DNA of 64,000 bases, taken from NCBI RefSeq assembly GCF_025639805.1, contig NZ_CP106735.1:2823501-2887500 (forward strand), read 5' to 3'. Source of the DNA: Reichenbachiella carrageenanivorans (GTDB lineage Bacteria > Bacteroidota > Bacteroidia > Cytophagales > Cyclobacteriaceae). The translations under genes were made by a program, and so were the position numbers. Positions 36,741 through 44,150 of the stretch are shown here, piece after piece (positions within the stretch are counted from its first letter, which is position 1; the number at the start of each line of letters is the position of its first letter). The notes beneath the pieces were generated by a model. It ran no database searches. It saw only the letters and a list, made by a program, of their open reading frames with translations, and was not told the DNA's origin.

Positions 36741-36893
36741 TACATTCGTTTTGATTTAAGAATTAGCCTGTGAAATTGGGTGAGTTACTTTTAGTTCTAG
36801 GCCTTATGGTGTAAAAAACGTTAAGTAATGCCTAGCCAGAGAGGCAAAATGGCCTTTGGAAAGAAGAGCATACACCCTTTCACATCTTTTGTC

Positions 36894-36901
36894 TAGCTTT
36901 G
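36894..36901 (+). promoter_or_regulatory. Candidate -7 box (TAGCTTTG) directly before ygiQ
   Basis: TAGCTTTG is a perfect TAnnTTTG match only 4 bp before the ATG at 36906. If used, transcription would begin at or just beyond the start codon, so the mRNA would be leaderless. No good -33 TTTG was found at the usual distance, which weakens it. Confidence 0.3.
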
Positions 36902-36905
36902 CCAA

Positions 36906-38843
36906 ATGGCAGTGAAGCACGAACTAAAGGATTGGCTACCCATTACTAAAAAGGAACTGGAAGCACATGGGTGGGACGAATTGGATGTGGTGATCATCTC
37001 TGGTGACGCCTATGTGGATCATCCAGCTTTTGGTGGTGCGGTAATTGGGCGAATCATCGAGTCGGCTGGCTATCGTGTGGGCATCATCCCGCAGCCCAAC
37101 TGGCAAGACGACCTTCGTGACTTTAAGAAATTTGGCAAACCCAAATTGTTTTTTGGAGTGACCTCAGGCTGTATGGATTCGATGGTGAATCACTACACGG
37201 CCAACAAACGAAAACGCTCCAACGATGCCTATACACCTGGTGGAGAGGCTGGCTTCCGACCCGACTATGCCACCATCACCTATAGCAAAATCCTCAAAGA
37301 AATTTATCCAGATGTTCCCGTTGTGATTGGCGGCGTAGAAGCCAGCCTCAGACGCGTGACGCACTACGACTATTGGTCAGACCAACTGATGCCTTCTATC
37401 TTGGTAGATAGTGGAGCCGATCTGCTGGTGTATGGCATGGGAGAGCAGCCCTTGCGGGAAATCATGAGTTTGTTGGGCAAAGGCGTGCCGTTTCATCAGC
37501 TCACCAATATCCCACAGACCAGTTATAAAATGCCTCGACAAGAGGACGTGCCAGCACACAAAGACTGGAAAGACATTGTTCTGAATACCCATGAAAAATG
37601 CTTGCGCGACAAGAAATCTTATGCTTCTAATTTTAAGCATGTAGAACAGGAGTCTAATAAGCTTAGAGCAGATCGTATCATACAGGCAGCGGGTGATTTT
37701 AATGTGGTAATCAATCCGCCGTACTACACCATGACGGAACAGGAGATTGACCAGTCGTTTGATATGAACTACACCAGACTGCCTCATCCTAAATACAACA
37801 AGCGAGGACCAATACCCGCTTATGAGATGATCAAGTTTTCGATCAACATGCACAGAGGGTGTTTTGGTGGTTGTAGTTTCTGTACTATTTCTGCACATCA
37901 GGGCAAATTCATCGCCAGTAGGAGTCAGGATTCTATTATGAAGGAAGTAGATCAGGTGGTGAATATGCCAGATTTCAAAGGCTATATCTCAGACCTAGGA
38001 GGCCCTTCGGCCAATATGTACGGACTGAAAGGCAAGGTGCAAGAAATCTGCGATAGGTGTGTGAGCCCGTCTTGTATCCATCCTGTGATCTGTAGTAACT
38101 TGGATACGGATCACAGCCAGATGACGGAGCTTTACCGCAAGGTAGACAAACACCCGAAGGTGAAAAAGGCATTCGTAGGCAGTGGCATTCGCTATGACCT
38201 GCTCACCAAAAGCTACAACAAAGATGCTAACGATAGCATAGACGAATACATGGAGCAATTGATTACTCGCCATGTGTCTGGTAGACTGAAAGTAGCACCC
38301 GAGCATACTGCCGATGATACTTTGAAGATTATGCGAAAGCCGTCTTTCAAGCATTTCCATGAATTCAAAAAGAAATACGACAAAATCAATGAGAAGCATC
38401 AGCTCAATCAGCAGCTGATTCCTTATTTTATATCTAGCCACCCGGGCTGCAAGGAGGAGGACATGGCCAATCTAGCGGCAGAGACCAAAGATATGGGCTT
38501 CCGATTAGAGCAGGTACAGGATTTTACACCTACGCCCATGACCGTGGCCACGGTCATTTACTACTCAGGGTACCACCCATACACCATGCAGCGGCTATTC
38601 ACGCCCAAGTCCGAGAAAGAAAAGCGCAACCAGCACATGTTCTTCTTTTGGCACAAGAGCGAATACCGCCAGCGCATCAAAGATAAGCTGCAAAGTAAGG
38701 GTAGGGAAGATCTGATCGAAAGACTGCTCAGTAACAGACCACCACAAAAGTCGTTTGGGCAGAAAAAGACGGAATCGGCAGGTACGTTTGGTAAGAAAAA
38801 ATCATTTGCAGGCAAGCGATCGGGGAAGAGTAGGAGGAAGTAA
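36906..38843 (+). CDS. YgiQ family radical SAM protein
   Basis: The 645-residue product starts with MAVKHELKDWLPITKKELE and the B12-like GDAYVDHPAFGGAVIGRIIE domain of YgiQ. The radical SAM cluster motif is MHRGCFGGCSFCTI (C319, C323, C326, a CxxxCxxC arrangement). HQGKFIASRSQDSI and the GSGIRYDLL and KVAPEH segments follow, with a Lys-rich tail (FGKKKSFAGKRSGKSRRK). The YgiQ family is uncharacterised biochemically but fully conserved in the cluster residues here. The length is a little below the usual 700-plus because the insert region is short. It stands alone. Confidence 0.9.
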   Translation: MAVKHELKDWLPITKKELEAHGWDELDVVIISGDAYVDHPAFGGAVIGRIIESAGYRVGIIPQPNWQDDLRDFKKFGKPKLFFGVTSGCMDSMVNHYTANKRKRSNDAYTPGGEAGFRPDYATITYSKILKEIYPDVPVVIGGVEASLRRVTHYDYWSDQLMPSILVDSGADLLVYGMGEQPLREIMSLLGKGVPFHQLTNIPQTSYKMPRQEDVPAHKDWKDIVLNTHEKCLRDKKSYASNFKHVEQESNKLRADRIIQAAGDFNVVINPPYYTMTEQEIDQSFDMNYTRLPHPKYNKRGPIPAYEMIKFSINMHRGCFGGCSFCTISAHQGKFIASRSQDSIMKEVDQVVNMPDFKGYISDLGGPSANMYGLKGKVQEICDRCVSPSCIHPVICSNLDTDHSQMTELYRKVDKHPKVKKAFVGSGIRYDLLTKSYNKDANDSIDEYMEQLITRHVSGRLKVAPEHTADDTLKIMRKPSFKHFHEFKKKYDKINEKHQLNQQLIPYFISSHPGCKEEDMANLAAETKDMGFRLEQVQDFTPTPMTVATVIYYSGYHPYTMQRLFTPKSEKEKRNQHMFFFWHKSEYRQRIKDKLQSKGREDLIERLLSNRPPQKSFGQKKTESAGTFGKKKSFAGKRSGKSRRK

Positions 38844-38957
38844 CCCCTACGTTTTACTCTAATGAGTAACTCTTGGATGCGCTTGTGCCTCTTTTCGATT
38901 GGCAATATGTTTTGCTATAAGCGAAATATTATTTTCAAAATGGTGTTAACATTTTGC

Positions 38958-39833
38958 TTATTGTTTTGCTTCAGAAGCATATTCTTTGGCTTTTTTATAA
39001 CCATATGCTATCATTTCTGCTGATCTGTCGAAATCAAGTGTACCACAGATGTTTCTAGGGATTACGATTTCGATATCTGGAGGATACGCAGCTAGTTTTT
39101 GCCTAGCTATCGTACTTTGCATGGCATCAAACGCTTTGTCAGCAATGGTGTACATGCTCCAACTTTGTTCTGTTACCACCGTGCTTTTTAATTTTAAGCT
39201 ATCAACAAAGCCCGTAATTCTGTTTTGAAAAGGTGAAATTGCTTTAGAAGAAGTAAACTCATTCGTAATGTTTATAGGAGGGCCTCCAAGATTTACAGCT
39301 ATTGTTAGGTCTGTATTGTCACCAAAAGTAGGGGCTATAGGCACTGGGTTTAGTACACCACCATCAATCAATTTTATTCCATTATAATCTACAGGGGTGA
39401 AAAATAAAGGCAAAGAAACTGACGCTCGAATAGCATCAAATAGAGATCCTGAATTTAACCATATTTCTTTTTCTGTATCTATAGCTGCGGCAACAGCTGT
39501 ATAGGGAATAGGAAGATCCTCAATTTTGACATTGCCTATGAGGTTGATTAAAGTGTCAATCATTTTATCTCCTTTGAATAGACCACTACCATCCCAGGAA
39601 ATATCAAGTAGAGATACAATGTCGGACTTGGTAATGGAACACATCCATTCTTCCAAAATTTCAAGTTTTCCTAAAGCATAAGCACCCCCTATGACTGACC
39701 CTATGGAGCAACTTGAAATGGACTTTATTTCATAATCATTTTCTTGAAGCCATCTAATAACTCCAATATGGGCGAGGCCTCTGGCTCCTCCACTACCTAG
39801 GACAAGAGAAACGGTCTTTTTATTTGATTGCAT
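38958..39833 (-). CDS. Patatin-like phospholipase
   Basis: The 291-residue product has the patatin oxyanion motif GSGGARGLAHIG (residues 13-24) and a DGGVLNPVPI Asp motif, the Ser-Asp dyad of the family. The nucleophile region is ISSCSIGSVIGGAYA, so the first Gly of the usual GxSxG elbow is Ser here (SxSxG) but the Ser is present. The fold is soluble; it should hydrolyse acyl esters of phospholipids or neutral lipids. There is no signal peptide. It lies on the minus strand just left of the metG-end repeat (39868). Confidence 0.85.
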   Translation of the reverse strand: MQSNKKTVSLVLGSGGARGLAHIGVIRWLQENDYEIKSISSCSIGSVIGGAYALGKLEILEEWMCSITKSDIVSLLDISWDGSGLFKGDKMIDTLINLIGNVKIEDLPIPYTAVAAAIDTEKEIWLNSGSLFDAIRASVSLPLFFTPVDYNGIKLIDGGVLNPVPIAPTFGDNTDLTIAVNLGGPPINITNEFTSSKAISPFQNRITGFVDSLKLKSTVVTEQSWSMYTIADKAFDAMQSTIARQKLAAYPPDIEIVIPRNICGTLDFDRSAEMIAYGYKKAKEYASEAKQ

Positions 39834-39867
39834 TAGATTAATAATTTATGGATATGAAGATAGCTCA

Positions 39868-39971
39868 ATTAGCTAATTCCCATACCGTTCTGGGTCACCT
39901 CGTTGGGTTGGATCAGTCGGAGCTTGCCGTCGTGGTCTTCGGCCATCAGGATCATGCCTTGCGATTCTATG
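39868..39971. repeat. Copy A of a 104-bp perfect direct repeat of the metG 3' end
   Basis: Comparing base by base, 39868-39971 equals 44047-44150 exactly, in the same orientation. The block covers the metG stop codon, the preceding 100 bases of coding sequence and one base beyond. Identity stops immediately on both sides. It forms the 3' half of a chimeric relic gene (see 39869-40078). Confidence 0.95.
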
Positions 39972-40078
39972 TCCATAATCATCAAGATGTTGGTTCTTTG
40001 TTTTTTCTGGGCTGAACCAGTGGCATGTAAAAAAACACATACTACTATGGGCGTCCAAAATGATTTGTTTGTTCTTAT
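39869..40078 (-). pseudogene. Relic: sulfatase N-terminus fused in frame to the metG C-terminus
   Basis: On the minus strand the frame begins where a start codon is expected but reads ATA (40078-40076) where the adjacent sulfatase has ATG. It continues with RTNKSFWTPIVVCVF...ATGSAQKK...NILMIM, like the first 36 residues of the neighbouring sulfatase (RTNKSIWTLIVACFF, NILVIM). It then switches to [20 protein letters not shown], identical to the last residues of MetG. The sulfatase part differs from the neighbour by roughly a fifth of positions, whereas the metG part is exact. An upstream ATG at 40117 sits in a terminator loop. I judge it a decayed gene fragment, not a functional protein. Confidence 0.8.
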
Positions 40079-40096
40079 GGTTTTTGGTTTAAGATG

Positions 40097-40133
40097 AAAA
40101 CCCTCCAAGGATTTCATACCCTTGGAGGGTTTT
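40097..40133. terminator. Hairpin terminator downstream of the sulfatase gene
   Basis: Arms aaaaccctccaagg (40097-40110) and its exact complement (40120-40133) flank a 9-base loop. It follows the sulfatase stop on the minus strand by about 35 bp. A related ccaaggg/cccttgg hairpin lies at 41704-41728. Confidence 0.8.
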
Positions 40134-40167
40134 ACTAGCTTAACATTACTTCACAAATTCCAAATCA

Positions 40168-41661
40168 TTATTTAGGAGTAAAACTTCCAGACTCTTGTCT
40201 TACGGGGTATTCTTTAAAAGTAGCCATGAAATTCGCTACCACATCTTTCAATGGCTCAAAAGCAAACATACGTTTGAGTAACCAGTCGTCATAGTAAGAA
40301 GAGCTTTCCATGGCTGATTCAAATGGGTCTGCATATAAATCAACCAATAGAGGTGCTTTATGTGGGGTTTGCATTTCAGTCCATGCGCCGAGTCCTTCAT
40401 GGTCTTGTGTGGAGAAGTGAAACTTCCAACGTCCAATACGAACTGCTCCCAAAGTGCCATCATCTACAAAGGCAAAGAACTCATTACGAGGACCATTTTT
40501 CTCTTTTCCTGTGAGGTAAGGCATAAAGTTGTAACCATCCAAGTGCACCTTGAACCCTTGATATCCACTCAATAATTTGCCTTTGACATTGTCCTCACCA
40601 GCAGCAGCCACCAATGTTGGCAAACAGTCTTCTAAAGAAATGATTTCATTTGAGACTTTTCCAGCTTCAATTTTACCAGGCCACTTGATCATAAAAGGCA
40701 CTCTCAGGCCACCTTCCCAAGTAGTGGCTTTTTCACCTCTAAACGGATTGGTGCCACCATCAGGCCATGAAAACTTCTCAGCGCCATTGTCTGTGGTGTA
40801 AATGACAATGGTGTTGTCCGCAATCCCAAGTTCCTCAAGCTTATCCAGCAACTGGCCAACTTGTTGGTCATGCTGAGCATAACCATCTGCATTGATACCT
40901 AGACCAGTTTTTCCTTCATACTCATCAGGTAGATGCGTAAAAATGTGCATTCTGGTAGTATTGAACCAACAGAAGAAAGGTTTGTCTGCTTTGCTCTGCT
41001 CTTCTATAAAATCCATCGTTCCATTCAAAAATTCCTGGTCGATGGTCTCCATACGCTTCTTCGTCAAAGGTCCCGTATCCTGAACTTTACCATCTGCAGT
41101 TGCTTTGATCACACCTCTTGGCCCATATTCTTTTCTAAACTTGGGGTCTTTAGGATAATCAGGGTTTTCTGGCTCTTCTTCTGCATTCAAATGGTACAAA
41201 TTCCCAAAGAAAACATCAAAGCCATGGTTGGTTGGAAGAAACTTATCTAAGTCACCTAAGTGGTTTTTTCCAAACTGTCCACTGGAGTATCCAAGTGGCT
41301 TCAGCATCTCAGCGATAGTTGGGTCTTCCTTTTGTAATCCTATAGGGTCTCCAGGCATTCCGATTTTGAGCAGCCCTGTTCTTTTGGGAGATTGCCCTGT
41401 AATAAACGCGGCTCTTCCAGCTGTGCAACTTTGCTGTGCATATGCATCGGTAAAACGCATACCCTCCTTAGCTATGCGGTCTATGTTGGGAGTAGTATAA
41501 CCCATCATACCGCTGTTGTAAGCACTGGTATTGAACCAGCCTATGTCGTCACCCATGATCACCAGGATGTTGGGTTTTTTGTTTTTTTTCTGTGCGTGGA
41601 CCAGTGGCATGCAAAAAAAACATGCGACTATGAGCGTCCAAATTGATTTGTTTGTCCTCAT
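40168..41661 (-). CDS. Secreted sulfatase (alkaline-phosphatase superfamily)
   Basis: The 497-residue product has a signal peptide (LIVACFFCMPLVHAQ) and the sulfatase N-terminus NILVIMGDDIGWFNTSAY, with Asp metal ligands at 38/39. The formylglycine motif is SCTAGRAAFITGQ (C79, type CxAxR), followed by GKNHLGD and the VIYTTDNGAE segment that adds metal ligands. It should hydrolyse sulfate esters in the periplasm after maturation of C79 to formylglycine. No maturation enzyme is encoded in the window; EgtB shares the FGE fold but is a different enzyme. The substrate is unknown. It lies inside the segment flanked by metG-end repeats. Confidence 0.9.
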   Translation of the reverse strand: MRTNKSIWTLIVACFFCMPLVHAQKKNKKPNILVIMGDDIGWFNTSAYNSGMMGYTTPNIDRIAKEGMRFTDAYAQQSCTAGRAAFITGQSPKRTGLLKIGMPGDPIGLQKEDPTIAEMLKPLGYSSGQFGKNHLGDLDKFLPTNHGFDVFFGNLYHLNAEEEPENPDYPKDPKFRKEYGPRGVIKATADGKVQDTGPLTKKRMETIDQEFLNGTMDFIEEQSKADKPFFCWFNTTRMHIFTHLPDEYEGKTGLGINADGYAQHDQQVGQLLDKLEELGIADNTIVIYTTDNGAEKFSWPDGGTNPFRGEKATTWEGGLRVPFMIKWPGKIEAGKVSNEIISLEDCLPTLVAAAGEDNVKGKLLSGYQGFKVHLDGYNFMPYLTGKEKNGPRNEFFAFVDDGTLGAVRIGRWKFHFSTQDHEGLGAWTEMQTPHKAPLLVDLYADPFESAMESSSYYDDWLLKRMFAFEPLKDVVANFMATFKEYPVRQESGSFTPK

Positions 41662-41703
41662 GGTTTTGGTTTAAAATGAAAATCTTGAAAGAAGTTAAAA
41701 AAA

Positions 41704-41728
41704 CTCCAAGGGTTTTAAACCCTTGGAG
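41704..41728 (-). terminator. Hairpin terminator downstream of the DUF1254 gene
   Basis: Stem ctccaaggg/cccttggag (41704-41712 and 41720-41728) around ttttaaa, 16 bp past the DUF1254 stop. It resembles the hairpin at 40097-40133, so the two sulfatase-start units seem to be copies. Confidence 0.6.
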
Positions 41729-41743
41729 GGTTAATGTTCTATG

Positions 41744-43291
41744 TTATTTCACCTTCACAAAGTCGCCCGGCTTGTATGTACGGTCGAAGAAAGCCTGCTC
41801 TGGTCCATAGAAGCGGAACAAGCTAAACCAGCCTCTGCCAGGTACGGTTTTGATGAAGTTGGACTTGTTGTCTGGATTGTCTGGCCCTATGAAGAAGGTC
41901 ACTGAACCGTCTTCGTTGGCTACCAACTCGTTCATGGTATTGAGAGAAGGATAAACTTGCCCCTCGGCATCTACACCCGCTGCGGTCTCTGCGTCATACA
42001 AAGTGAGTGAGGTAAACAGCTTGGCAGGCATATCAGCAGGGAAGGTAATTTCATAGCTGTTTTCACCCATCAGGTAGTTGCCTTCGCTGTCTTTGTAAGC
42101 ATTGCCATATTTGGCTCCCAAGCCGACGATAGACGACATCATACCTGTACTGATCGAGTAGTGATTGATGTACATGTGCGCTTTGGCATTGACATCTGTA
42201 TGCTTGGTCACTCTGTCTCTAAATTCCTCGTCTATCAAAGTATGCATAAAATCATCAAGCTCTGTATGTGCATGAGCGACCCATTTGCGGTCGTTCCACC
42301 ACAGTCCGTCAGGCTCTCCGTCAAAATTAGCCGCGATGTTTTTGGCCATGCGCCAAGCTGTCTCGGCAGCCTGACCTAGTAGTTCCTTTTGGCGAGCTGT
42401 CGGGTTGAATTTCCCTCCTTTTTTGATGCCCATAGCTGCCAATGTGCCGTGCATATAGGGATCGATATTGTCCACTCGGTCGCTTTGGATAAAACGATTG
42501 AGCATTTCGAAATACGAGTAATCATGCGCAAACAAAGCATAAGAAGGGATGTCAGAGGCTTGCTGAAAATCCATCGGCTTAGCCTCACCCTCTAGCGGGT
42601 AAATCTTGATCCCCTGTACTGCGTCTACGCCAGGCTGTAGGTTGTCCACAGATTGGAAAAAACCACGTTGGAAGATAAACACGCCATTGGTTTTGCTGGT
42701 GTAGAGGTAATAGCCTTCGGGTACTTCTCCGTCATAGCCCTCGGGTACGATCAGGTACTTGCCTCCTTTGCCTCGATCTGGGCCAGGGAAGCCAATGTCG
42801 CCCAAGAAGCGGGTACCATCGGGGCGCTCTGGTCCTTCGAGTGGTCTGTGCCAAAAGTCATCCAACAATCCCTGTAGCATCGGAGGCACATCCAGCACCA
42901 AAGGACCTGTTTTGCTCAGATCGGCAAAACCCAGTGCATAAATCACATCCGAGTTGGGCGTAGTGATGATCGTTTGGGGCTTTAGTCTTTTCTCAAAGAC
43001 TGAGATTACATTGTAGCCTTCTCCAAAGGTCTTGCCTAGCCCTTCTTTCATAGCGTACATATTGACTGCCGGCAATGCCCACAGATAGGTTTGCGTGGCA
43101 CGTTGGAAATAAAGTTCTTCGTCCAGTGTGCGTGACACCTCCGCTGTAGGGTACCCCCCCTCAAGCGGCAGACTAGCCAAACTTTCATAGTGATTAGGTT
43201 CAGTAGCAGCACTTTGCTGCTTTTCTTGACGCTGGCAGGCTGTGAGTAATACTGCGGTAGCCAAGGATAGGTTTAAGATGTGGTTTTTCAT
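41744..43291 (-). CDS. DUF1254/DUF1214 domain lipoprotein
   Basis: The 515-residue lipoprotein (ATAVLLTAC) has a DUF1254 region (RATQTYLWALPAVNMYAMKEG, ITTPNSDVIYALGFADLSKTGP) and a C-terminal DUF1214 region (ITFPADMPAKLFTSLTLYDAET, IGPDNPDNKSNFIKT, GWFSLFRFYGPEQAFFDRTYKPGD). This two-domain arrangement is widespread in bacteria and is uncharacterised; a periplasmic or surface role is likely. It lies between the sulfatase and metG inside the repeat-flanked segment. I cannot name a substrate. Confidence 0.88.
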   Translation of the reverse strand: MKNHILNLSLATAVLLTACQRQEKQQSAATEPNHYESLASLPLEGGYPTAEVSRTLDEELYFQRATQTYLWALPAVNMYAMKEGLGKTFGEGYNVISVFEKRLKPQTIITTPNSDVIYALGFADLSKTGPLVLDVPPMLQGLLDDFWHRPLEGPERPDGTRFLGDIGFPGPDRGKGGKYLIVPEGYDGEVPEGYYLYTSKTNGVFIFQRGFFQSVDNLQPGVDAVQGIKIYPLEGEAKPMDFQQASDIPSYALFAHDYSYFEMLNRFIQSDRVDNIDPYMHGTLAAMGIKKGGKFNPTARQKELLGQAAETAWRMAKNIAANFDGEPDGLWWNDRKWVAHAHTELDDFMHTLIDEEFRDRVTKHTDVNAKAHMYINHYSISTGMMSSIVGLGAKYGNAYKDSEGNYLMGENSYEITFPADMPAKLFTSLTLYDAETAAGVDAEGQVYPSLNTMNELVANEDGSVTFFIGPDNPDNKSNFIKTVPGRGWFSLFRFYGPEQAFFDRTYKPGDFVKVK

Positions 43292-43349
43292 AATATAAAA
43301 TTAACAATTACAGGTTGAAAATATTTTGTAGTACGCTCACTAGTTGCTG

Positions 43350-43457
43350 TCAACTGTAGCTTGGCTGGCTGACACTATCACCGCCCATCACGGTAAACTG
43401 TCCAAACCTCTGAATGACCGAAAGGAACAAAAATGAAAATAAGATAGATTGTTTCAT
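43350..43457 (-). pseudogene. Short ORF: signal peptide with a 16-residue mature part (relic or micropeptide)
   Basis: ATG at 43457-43455 opens a 35-residue frame: MKQSILFSFLFLSVIQRFGQ, a complete signal peptide ending in FGQ, then FTVMGGDSVSQPSYS and a TGA. No continuation was seen in another frame. It resembles the 5' end of a secreted-protein gene whose body has been lost. It could be a true micropeptide, but a relic is more likely in this decaying segment. Confidence 0.3.
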
Positions 43458-43623
43458 GGTTATAAAGGTTTATGGTAGTTGTGAATTAATACATGTCAGC
43501 TTTAGAAAGCTATATGTATGTGTTATTCTCCCAAGTCAGCCTGGATATCACTCAATTATCCTTTGATGCTCAATCTTTAAGAGAGACTCTGATATGTTAC
43601 ACGCTATGGTTCATGATCGTTAT

Positions 43624-43710
43624 TTATAAAAGGTCCTTGTCAAATGTGATTTGACCATAACTGTACTTAGTTAGAAATAAAGTTAAAGTTATAATGATTG
43701 CTTTTTTCAT
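43624..43710 (-). pseudogene. Short ORF: signal peptide with an 8-residue mature part (relic or micropeptide)
   Basis: ATG at 43710-43708 opens a 28-residue frame: MKKAIIITLTLFLTKYSYGQ, then ITFDKDLL and TAA. The QITFDK start resembles the first mature residues of many Bacteroidota secreted proteins. As with 43350-43457, the frame breaks right after the signal peptide. The rest of 43292-44047 (756 bp) shows no further gene apart from the metG terminator. Confidence 0.3.
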
Positions 43711-43982
43711 GTTTGATTTGAGAGGTACAATTGGTGCTTGACTATTTACCCAGTTTTTTATTGCAAATCCATTCCGTGGAGTATGAATATACTTTGTGTC
43801 TTTTTAAAGTGCTTTATTTTTTCTCAGAAGGGCTGCGGTTAGGCTTAGCCAAAGTCGAATGTAATCCAATGTGAAGAAAATAACAAGCCTATGATTTGTG
43901 TGAGGGGTGGTTATAGACGAAATTTTCAACAAATCTTATATAGACAGGCTTGACTGAATTATTAATACCAAAATATGGCTGT

Positions 43983-44030
43983 AAACTAAAAACAGCTCTT
44001 GGTGATAAAGTCAAGAGCTGTTTTTAGTTT
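43983..44030 (-). terminator. Intrinsic terminator of metG
   Basis: Perfect 19-bp arms (aaactaaaaacagctcttg, 43983-44001, and its complement at 44012-44030) flank a 10-base loop, 17 bp beyond the metG stop. T-rich on the minus strand. It lies inside the repeat-flanked segment, immediately next to copy B. Confidence 0.9.
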
Positions 44031-44046
44031 AGTGTTTTGTAAGCGG

Positions 44047-44150
44047 ATTAGCTAATTCCCATACCGTTCTGGGTCACCTCGTTGGGTTGGATCAGTCGGA
44101 GCTTGCCGTCGTGGTCTTCGGCCATCAGGATCATGCCTTGCGATTCTATG
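44047..44150. repeat. Copy B of the 104-bp direct repeat (genuine metG 3' end)
   Basis: This is the native end of metG. It is identical to 39868-39971. The two copies are 4.18 kb apart in direct orientation and enclose the sulfatase/DUF1254 segment. Confidence 0.95.

Noticed and set aside
39972..44046. Insertion sequence or transposon as the source of the metG repeat
   Set aside because: I found no transposase or integrase frame and no terminal inverted repeats at the ends. The repeat itself is metG coding sequence, not an IS end.
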